This document shows positions 58,398-64,000 of a DNA stretch of 64,000 nt, in pieces. How positions within the stretch are numbered: the stretch's first letter is position 1; the number at the start of each line of letters is the position of its first letter. Below the pieces are notes generated by a model that was given only the letters and a program-made list of their open reading frames with translations, searched no databases and was not told the DNA's origin. Made by a program: the position numbers and the translations under genes. Origin of the DNA: Coprousia sp963931435 (lineage in GTDB: Bacteria; Actinomycetota; Coriobacteriia; Coriobacteriales; Coriobacteriaceae); contig OZ007012.1 in NCBI GenBank assembly GCA_963931435.1, forward strand, positions 1,364,001 through 1,428,000, written 5' to 3'.

Positions 58398-58468
58398 GTT
58401 CCCGTGTGCGAGATCGCCACTTTTGCCGCCCCTGAAGGGCAAGAAGTGGCGATCTCGCACACGGGAAC
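58398..58468. repeat. Perfect 25-bp inverted repeat
   Basis: Arms 58398-58422 and 58444-58468 (core GTGCGAGATCGCCACTT) with a 21-base loop. No U-tract on either side. Possibly a dispersed palindrome; function unknown. Confidence 0.6.
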
Positions 58469-58505
58469 ACGAAACCGCCCCCGGACACAAGGTCCAGGGG
58501 CGGCG
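58469..58505 (-). terminator. Probable terminator of the beta-glucoside operon
   Basis: On the minus strand CCGCCCCTGGAC pairs with GTCCGGGGGCGG (58503-58492 with 58486-58475, one mismatch), followed by TTTCGTGTT. It lies 280 bases after the glucosidase stop. The intervening 58506-58784 holds no credible gene. Confidence 0.45.
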
Positions 58506-58784
58506 ATACGGACGGAGGGCGCCGCGGGCAAAGGAACAGCATCTTGTCCGGCGCCGGGTGTCCGGCACTCGACGCCCAGGCACCCGGCATGGCATGCAAA
58601 GCGGCACGGCAAGCGGGGGGGCGCGACGACACGGGGCGCCCCGGCGCATCGCACCATGGGCGCCCCGCATGCGGTGCATCTGACAGCAGCTGCGAAGATA
58701 TGCGCCGGCGCCGAACGGCAACCGCGGCGACTACATGCGCAGCAGGAGCTGCGCGGAGCACACGGCCCTTTGAGCGTAGAGCTC

Positions 58785-60200
58785 CTAGTCCAGATCCGCG
58801 CCGTTGGTGGCGATGACCTTCTGGTACCAGGAGAAGCTGTCCTTGCGGTAGCGGTTGTACGTGCCATGGCCCTCATCGTCCACGTCGACGTAGATGAAAC
58901 CGTAGCGCTTCTTCATCTCGCCGGTGCCGGCCGAGACCAAATCGATGCAGCCCCAGGGCGTGTAGCCCATAAGGTCCACGCCGTCGATCTCGATGGCGTC
59001 CTCCATCGCCTTGATATGCTGGCGCAGGTAGTCGATGCGGTAATCGTCGTGCACGGTGGGCGTGCCGTCCGGACCCTCGACGAGCTCGTCGAAGGTGCCC
59101 AGACCGTTCTCGACGATCATGAGCGGGATCTGGTAGCGCTCCCAGAACAGGTTGAGCGAGTGGCGCAGCCCGTACGGATCGATGGACCAGCCCCACGGCG
59201 TCTGCGGGATGTAGGGGTTGGTGTAGCCCGTCTCGGGGCTGCCCATGGACACGTCCATCCCCTCGCCCTTCTGCCCGACGACCATCGAGAAGTAGTAGCT
59301 GTACGAGAGGAAGTCGACGGTGCCGGCGCGCAGCAGCTCGGCGTCACCGGGCTGCTCGGGCAGCACGATTCCCTTGCGCTCGAACTCCTTGAGCTTGTAG
59401 GAGGGATAGTAGCCCCGCACCATGACGTCGGGATAGAACATCATCGTGCGCATGAACTCGTCGTTGGCCTGCACGTCCTTGGGGTCGCAGGTGTTGGGAT
59501 AGCTGAAGATGCCGCCGTACATCATGCCGACCTTGTTCTCGGGGTCGATCTCGTGCGCGAGCTGGACGGCGCGGGCGCTGGCGAGGAACTGGTGGTAGGC
59601 GGCCGTCATGCGCGTCTGCTCGTCGGCGTCGTTGGGCACCCCGCCGGCGGTCCAGGGCATCATCGACATGCAATTGATCTCGTTGAAGGTGAGCCAGTAG
59701 CGCACCTTGCCCTTGTAGCGGCGGAAGCACGTCTCGGCGTAGCGCACGAAGCAGTCGACGGCCTCGCGCCCCACCCAGCTGCCGAACTTCTGCATGCCCA
59801 GCGGGGTCTCGTAGTGGGAGAGCGTCACGAGCGGCTCGATACCGTGCTCGCGGCAGCAGTCGAACACCTCGTCGTAGTGGGCGAGCCCGGCCTCGTTGGG
59901 CTCGGCGTCGTCCCCGTTGGGGAAGATGCGCGCCCAGTTGATGGACATGCGGTAGCACTTGAAGCCCATCTCGGCGAAGAGCTCGATGTCCTCGCGGAAG
60001 CGGTGGTAGTGGTCGATGGCGGTGTGGCTGGGGTAGTTCAGCCCTTCGATGACGCCGTCGGTGATCTGGCGGCGGGTCTTCACGTCGCCCGCCGTCATCA
60101 CGTCGGCGGTGTTGAGTCCCTTGCCGTCATCGAGGTAGGCGCCCTCGCACTGGTTGGCGGCGGTGGCACCGCCCCACAGGAAGCCTTCGGGAAACGCCAT
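58785..60200 (-). CDS. 6-phospho-beta-glucosidase, GH1
   Basis: 471-residue GH1 enzyme that splits phosphorylated beta-glucosides delivered by the PTS. FPEGFLWGGATAANQCEGAY opens it; acid/base Glu is in LTFNEIN, nucleophile Glu in LMIVENGLGTFDE. The phosphate-binding loop region (SGEMKKRYGFIYVDVDDEG-like, here TGEMKKRYGFIYVD) fits the 6-phospho class. AAAGGAG before the ATG. Downstream of the PTS gene. Confidence 0.94.
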   Translation of the reverse strand: MAFPEGFLWGGATAANQCEGAYLDDGKGLNTADVMTAGDVKTRRQITDGVIEGLNYPSHTAIDHYHRFREDIELFAEMGFKCYRMSINWARIFPNGDDAEPNEAGLAHYDEVFDCCREHGIEPLVTLSHYETPLGMQKFGSWVGREAVDCFVRYAETCFRRYKGKVRYWLTFNEINCMSMMPWTAGGVPNDADEQTRMTAAYHQFLASARAVQLAHEIDPENKVGMMYGGIFSYPNTCDPKDVQANDEFMRTMMFYPDVMVRGYYPSYKLKEFERKGIVLPEQPGDAELLRAGTVDFLSYSYYFSMVVGQKGEGMDVSMGSPETGYTNPYIPQTPWGWSIDPYGLRHSLNLFWERYQIPLMIVENGLGTFDELVEGPDGTPTVHDDYRIDYLRQHIKAMEDAIEIDGVDLMGYTPWGCIDLVSAGTGEMKKRYGFIYVDVDDEGHGTYNRYRKDSFSWYQKVIATNGADLD

Positions 60201-60223
60201 GATATTGCTCCTTTCGATCGAGC

Positions 60224-61612
60224 TTACGCCTCAGCGGCCTCGGGCTTGTAGAGGAACATCGTCGCGATGAACGTCACCACGACGCCCACGGCGACGCCGG
60301 CGACCATCCAGATGAGGTTGGAGATATCGCCGCCCAAGAAGACCGGCAAACCGCCCAAAAGGCCGGCCGAGCCGGTGATGGCATGCGCCGCCGCGCCGCC
60401 GAAACCGGCGACAAGCGCGCCGCAGAAGCTGCCGATCATCGCGCCGTACATAGGGGTCTTGTAGCGCAGATTGACGCCGAACATGCCCGGCTCCGTCACG
60501 CCGCCCACCATGGCGGTGATGGCGCAGGAGATGGCCGTGGAGCGCACGTTCTTGTCGCGGGTCTTGACGGCCACGGCTGCGCAGGCGGCGCCCTGGTCGA
60601 TGTTGGAGATGATCATGCCGGGCAGCACGATGAACTCGGCGCCGGTCGCCAGCGCGTCAAGCATGTAGGGCATGAGGGCGGAGTGCATGCCGGTCATGAC
60701 CACCCACGGGCAGATGCAGGCGAACACCGCCACGCCGAAGAAGCCGGTGGTGTTGTAGAGCCACAGGATCGCCTGGGAGAGGTAGGTGCCCAGGAAGCTG
60801 CCGAGCGGCGCGAGCAGACACAGCGTGAGCGGCACCATGACGATGAGAGTGAGCAGCGGCTCGGTGATGGAACGGATGGAATCGGGAGAGATCCGGGCGA
60901 AGAACCGCTGGACCGGCGCCATGACGGCCACGGCGAGGATCGCGGGGATGACGCTCGAGGAATAGCTCGCCGCGTAGATGGGCAGCCCGAAGATGTCGAG
61001 CGCCGTGCCCTCGCCCACCGCGGCGACGAAGTTGGGATGGATGAGCATGGCGCCCAGCAGCATGCCCAAGCCCTGGCTCGCGCCGAACTTCTTGGCAGCC
61101 GTGGCACCGATGAACACGGGCAGGAAGTAGAAGCCCGCGTCGCCCACGAAGGTGAGCACGATATCGGTGGGCATATCCTGCGTGAGGATGCCGAACTGCT
61201 CCAACAGCAGCACGATGATCTTGATGAAGCCGGCGCCGATGAGCACGTCGATGAGCGGCGTGATGGAGCCCGAGATGGCATCGAAGACGGTGTTGATAGA
61301 GAACTTCTTCTTGGGAGCATCCCCCAGGTCCTCGGCCACGGCGTCCTGGCGCGCCAGGCCAGTCTTCTCGGCGATGAGGTCGTAGGCGTCCCCCACGGAC
61401 TGGCCGATGATGATCTGGAGCTGGTCGCCCACCCACTGGCAGCCCATAACGCCCTCGATCTTCTCGATATCGGAGACGTGGACGATGCTCTTGTCCTTCA
61501 CGTTGAAGCGCAAGCGGGTCACACAGTGCGTGAAGAAGCTGATGTTGTCCTTGCCGCCCAGCAGCTCGACCACGCGGTCGGCCAGCTCGGCATAGCGCTC
61601 TTTCTTGGCCAT
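60224..61612 (-). CDS. PTS beta-glucoside transporter, EIIBC
   Basis: 462 residues. EIIB (about 1-90): phosphocysteine in FFTHCVTRLRFNV. EIIC (about 105-460): ten or so membrane segments, with GIGFIKI-type region (IGAGFIKIIVLLLEQF) and DQGAACAAVAVKTRD. No EIIA domain follows, so a separate EIIA is needed. AAAGGA before the ATG. Transports and phosphorylates a beta-glucoside such as cellobiose or arbutin. Confidence 0.93.
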   Translation of the reverse strand: MAKKERYAELADRVVELLGGKDNISFFTHCVTRLRFNVKDKSIVHVSDIEKIEGVMGCQWVGDQLQIIIGQSVGDAYDLIAEKTGLARQDAVAEDLGDAPKKKFSINTVFDAISGSITPLIDVLIGAGFIKIIVLLLEQFGILTQDMPTDIVLTFVGDAGFYFLPVFIGATAAKKFGASQGLGMLLGAMLIHPNFVAAVGEGTALDIFGLPIYAASYSSSVIPAILAVAVMAPVQRFFARISPDSIRSITEPLLTLIVMVPLTLCLLAPLGSFLGTYLSQAILWLYNTTGFFGVAVFACICPWVVMTGMHSALMPYMLDALATGAEFIVLPGMIISNIDQGAACAAVAVKTRDKNVRSTAISCAITAMVGGVTEPGMFGVNLRYKTPMYGAMIGSFCGALVAGFGGAAAHAITGSAGLLGGLPVFLGGDISNLIWMVAGVAVGVVVTFIATMFLYKPEAAEA

Positions 61613-61663
61613 GATGGCGTCCTTTCGTATCGACGGTCGCAGCGCGTCCGATGCGCGGCCAGG

Positions 61664-62548
61664 CTAGCGAGTACCCCTCCCCGTTGCCTGATCCTGCCTT
61701 GGCGCGTCTCCGCCCGTCCCCTTGATGCAGATCCTGCTCACATGGATCACCAGATAGAGCTTCTCATCCGGCGAGAGCTCGGCGCCCTCCCACGTCTCCG
61801 CGATATGGCGCGCGATCTCCTCGACGCAGGCGACGCCCTCCGGATAGCGCTCCTCGATGCCGCGGAACCCCTCGACCACCGAGCTGTCCAGCGCCGTGCC
61901 GGCGTGGAGGCGCTCGAACAGGTAGCGCATGTGCGTCACATAGCGCGAGAACGCGAACGAGCCGCGATCGACCTGGATCTCGAAGAAATCCTCGATGATC
62001 TCGGTCACATCCTCGAGCATGTCCTCGTCAGCGCGCACCCGGGCGCGTTCCTCGGCGCTCGCCGCCCCGGCGCGGGCGTTGACGATATTCATGGCGATGC
62101 CCGTCGCCTCGTCGTCACGCAGCGGAGCGTTGAGGCTGCGGCGGGCGCGGCGCAGGACGTGCCGCGCGAGCCGGTACTCATCCGGATAGGTCTGCTCGAC
62201 GTCGTAGGCGAGCGGCATGCGCACGTGCATGCCCTGCTCGGCGCGCTTGATGGCGAAGGCGAGATGATCCGCGAGGATGAAGGCGAAGTTGGGGCTCAGC
62301 GCGTAGGAGATCTCCGAGCGGATGTAGTCCGCGCTCTCGACGGCGAAATCGAGCACCGGCTGCGGCAGGTCGTTGATCGCGGTGATGAACCGCGCGTCCA
62401 CGTTGTAGAACGTGCGCTCCACGTCCGCCAGCGCAAGCGTCCGGGGCATCTCGCCGAACCCGATGCCCCGGCCCATGGCCAGGAGCTCGTTGCCGGCGTC
62501 GTCCTCGCATACCGCCACGTTGTTGTTGATGCGGCGAATCGCCTTCAC
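61664..62548 (-). CDS. BglG/LicT-type transcriptional antiterminator (GTG start)
   Basis: 294 residues. N-terminal CAT RNA-binding domain (KAIRRINNNVAVCEDDAGNE), then two PRD domains (about 70-170 and 175-280) with phosphorylation His in YRLARHVL and VIHVSRI region. Start: the ATG at 62554 is only three bases from GGAGG; GTG 62548 gives six-base spacing and matches the family N-terminus. Its mRNA leader carries RAT-like sites it should bind, so it autoregulates. Confidence 0.9.
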   Translation of the reverse strand: MKAIRRINNNVAVCEDDAGNELLAMGRGIGFGEMPRTLALADVERTFYNVDARFITAINDLPQPVLDFAVESADYIRSEISYALSPNFAFILADHLAFAIKRAEQGMHVRMPLAYDVEQTYPDEYRLARHVLRRARRSLNAPLRDDEATGIAMNIVNARAGAASAEERARVRADEDMLEDVTEIIEDFFEIQVDRGSFAFSRYVTHMRYLFERLHAGTALDSSVVEGFRGIEERYPEGVACVEEIARHIAETWEGAELSPDEKLYLVIHVSRICIKGTGGDAPRQDQATGRGTR

Positions 62549-62613
62549 GCGCATCCTCCTCCCTCATCCCCGGCACAGCGCATCCGGTTCCGCCCCTTAC
62601 GATCGATCGAAAC

Positions 62614-62679
62614 GAAAAAACTCTCCGAGACGTGCGAACCAGCGCCGCGGGGCGCGGGCTCGGTCATGCCTCAGAGAGT
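62614..62679 (-). terminator. Leader terminator of the beta-glucoside operon
   Basis: Minus strand: ACTCTCTGAG (62679-62670) pairs with CTCGGAGAGT (62629-62620), one G-U, followed by TTTTTT. Its 5' arm overlaps RAT site 2, the classic arrangement for LicT control. Confidence 0.8.
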
Positions 62680-62689
62680 AACATTCCGG
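62657..62689 (-). promoter_or_regulatory. RAT antiterminator site 2
   Basis: Minus strand: CCGGAATGTTACTCTCTGAG followed by GCATGACC, resembling the ribonucleic antiterminator bound by BglG/LicT proteins. It overlaps the terminator. Confidence 0.75.
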
Positions 62690-62711
62690 ATGAGCTATGC
62701 GGTTGTGAACA

Positions 62712-62744
62712 GGTGCCGGTCATGCCCATGCGGTAACATTCCAG
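62712..62744 (-). promoter_or_regulatory. RAT antiterminator site 1
   Basis: Minus strand: CTGGAATGTTACCGCATGGG followed by CATGACCGG; same core (GGAATGTTAC and GCATGACC) as site 2. No terminator overlaps it. Confidence 0.65.
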
Positions 62745-62752
62745 CCTTGACG

Positions 62753-62781
62753 ATGGTAGGGAAGAATGAGCGCCGAATCAA
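62753..62781 (-). promoter_or_regulatory. Promoter of the beta-glucoside operon
   Basis: Minus strand: TTGATT (62781-62776), exactly 17-base spacer, TACCAT (62758-62753). Transcription would start about 62745, just before RAT site 1. Confidence 0.65.
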
Positions 62782-62855
62782 CCGGCACGACGGCGATCCT
62801 TCCGCGAGCGGTCGATCTTCTCCGGCGGACGGCTCCGACGAGGCGCACCGAGCCC

Positions 62856-64000
62856 CTACGTCATGCGCAGCAGGCGCTGGTAGGCCTCGAGTCCCCGGAG
62901 CAGCACGCGCTCATCGAACGCGAAGGTGTCCGCATGGAGCGGTATGCCCGTACCCGTGCCCAGAAGCAAAAAGACGCCCGGCAGGTGGCGCTGGTAGAAC
63001 GCGAAGTCCTCAGCGATGAGCAGCGGCTCGGGGACCGTCTGCAGATCCGGCAGCGCCCCGGCGACCGCCTCGAAGAGCCGCTCGTCGTTGACCACGGGCG
63101 GGTACCCCTCGGAGAAGGAGAGGTCGAAGGTGCAGCCCTCCTCGTCGGCTGCGGTCTGGGCGAGCGCGCGCACCTCGCGCTGGGCGCGCTCGAACATGGC
63201 ATCCGAGAACACGCGCAGGCTCCCCTCCACGCGCGCCTCGGCTGCCACGGCGTTGCGCACCGTCCCCGCCGTCATGCGGCCGAACCGCAGGGTCATCGGC
63301 TCGTCCTGCGCCAAGCGGTTGGAAAGCCACTTGGAGCCCACCACGAAGCGCGCCGCCGCACCGAGGGCGTCGCGGCCCTCGCGGAACTTGGCGATGTGGC
63401 TCGACACGCCGTGGAACATGAGCGTGGTCTCGCTCGAGCGCGCGAGCAGCGCCCCCGGGCGCGAGGCGACCGCGCCCGCAGGCAGATCCGGCCAGAGGTG
63501 GAAGCCGAAGATCCGCGTGGCGCGCACCCGCTCGAAGATGCCGCTCGCGCACACGCGCGCCGCGCCGCCCGTCGTCTCCTCCGCCGGCTGGAACACCACC
63601 AGCACGTTGCGCGGGAGGTCGTCGGCCGAGACACCCCCGACCGCGCCGGCGAGCACGCGGTCCACCCAGACGGCCGCCGCGAGCGCCATGGCCATGTGCC
63701 CGTCGTGCCCGCAGGCGTGCATGCGGCCCGCGTGCTCGCTCGCGAACGGCACGCCGCTCGCCTCCGTTACCGGGAGCGCGTCCATGTCCGAGCGGATCGC
63801 CACCGTCTCGGCGCGGCCCAGATCGAAGTAGGCGCACACGGTGGACGCGCAGGGCTCGATGAGCTCACAGGCGAGGCCCTCGAGCACCCCGCGGACGTAG
63901 GCGATGGTCTCGGGCAGGTCGTCGTCCAGCTCGGGAATGCGGTGCAGGTCGCGCCGATAGCGCGTGAGCTCTGCGAGCGCCGTCCGCTCGCCATCCTGGT
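62856..64000 (-). CDS. M20-family amidohydrolase (5' end beyond window)
   Basis: About 380 residues visible; the reading frame continues through the right edge (DLHRIPELDDDLPETI), so the start codon is outside. M20D amidohydrolase of the N-acyl amino acid/indole-acetyl-amino acid hydrolase type: metal-binding IRSDMDALPV, RMHACGHDGHMAMAL, VFQPAEET, and late AEDFAFYQRHLPG and PLHADTF. Cleaves an N-acyl or peptide amide. Substrate unknown. Ends 75 bases before the operon promoter. Confidence 0.92.
   Translation of the reverse strand, partial: QDGERTALAELTRYRRDLHRIPELDDDLPETIAYVRGVLEGLACELIEPCASTVCAYFDLGRAETVAIRSDMDALPVTEASGVPFASEHAGRMHACGHDGHMAMALAAAVWVDRVLAGAVGGVSADDLPRNVLVVFQPAEETTGGAARVCASGIFERVRATRIFGFHLWPDLPAGAVASRPGALLARSSETTLMFHGVSSHIAKFREGRDALGAAARFVVGSKWLSNRLAQDEPMTLRFGRMTAGTVRNAVAAEARVEGSLRVFSDAMFERAQREVRALAQTAADEEGCTFDLSFSEGYPPVVNDERLFEAVAGALPDLQTVPEPLLIAEDFAFYQRHLPGVFLLLGTGTGIPLHADTFAFDERVLLRGLEAYQRLLRMT

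Noticed and set aside
1..64000. CRISPR arrays, rRNA or tRNA genes
   Set aside because: No regularly spaced direct repeats, no rRNA-like sequence and no complete cloverleaf were found by eye.

Overview
The window is high-GC chromosomal DNA from a low-redundancy anaerobe. An arginine deiminase pathway, a Pta-AckA acetate pathway, a BglG/LicT-controlled beta-glucoside PTS, an ECF transporter, a Coriobacteria-like set of small lipoproteins and a 2-hydroxyacyl-CoA dehydratase-type cluster point to class Coriobacteriia, most likely Collinsella or a close relative. This assignment is inference from gene content and protein style, not from a search.

Layout. 1-9 kb: arcA and arcB (minus), ppk1 with a long Ala-rich tail, an rRNA uracil methyltransferase, a DJ-1/PfpI-Maf pair and a P1-family peptidase. 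9-18.4 kb (mostly minus): GT2 glycosyltransferase and UDP-galactopyranose mutase, divergent from pta, then ackA, a HIT protein, xseB, xseA, a zinc metallopeptidase and RNase D. 18.5-23.1 kb (plus): a diacylglycerol-kinase-like protein, then a tryptophan leader peptide/attenuator ahead of a complete ECF module (TrpP-like S component, fused double ATPase, EcfT). 23.2-31.7 kb: NSUN-type methyltransferase, a 50-residue membrane protein, nitroreductase, DegV, two GtrA proteins, a cobalamin riboswitch with a DUF4430 lipoprotein, an aspartate racemase/D-aspartate-ligase-like pair, and a secreted coiled-coil cell-wall protein. 32.2-38.7 kb (minus): an activase plus two dehydratase-like subunits, an Xre regulator with a membrane Ser/Thr kinase, and a DUF4352 lipoprotein.

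38.7-58.8 kb is accessory. A siphovirus-type late-gene series (small and large terminase, portal, scaffold, capsid, all minus and in normal order) is split into pieces by cargo: an Abi_2 protein, a PadR/DUF1700/ABC operon, an Xre-TPR regulator with an ABC exporter, a TetR regulator with a methyltransferase flanked by two related inverted-repeat elements, and an alpha/beta hydrolase flanked by short direct repeats. An ArsC-ArsR fusion divergent from a Cys-rich DUF5714-like protein, a cold-shock gene and an IS1249-like insertion sequence follow.

58.8-64 kb (minus): 6-phospho-beta-glucosidase, PTS EIIBC and a LicT-type antiterminator with its promoter, two RAT-like sites and a terminator, then a partial M20 amidohydrolase.

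Three transport or nutrient functions have visible RNA control: tryptophan (leader-peptide attenuation), cobalamin (riboswitch) and beta-glucosides (RAT antitermination). No rRNA, tRNA or CRISPR array was seen.
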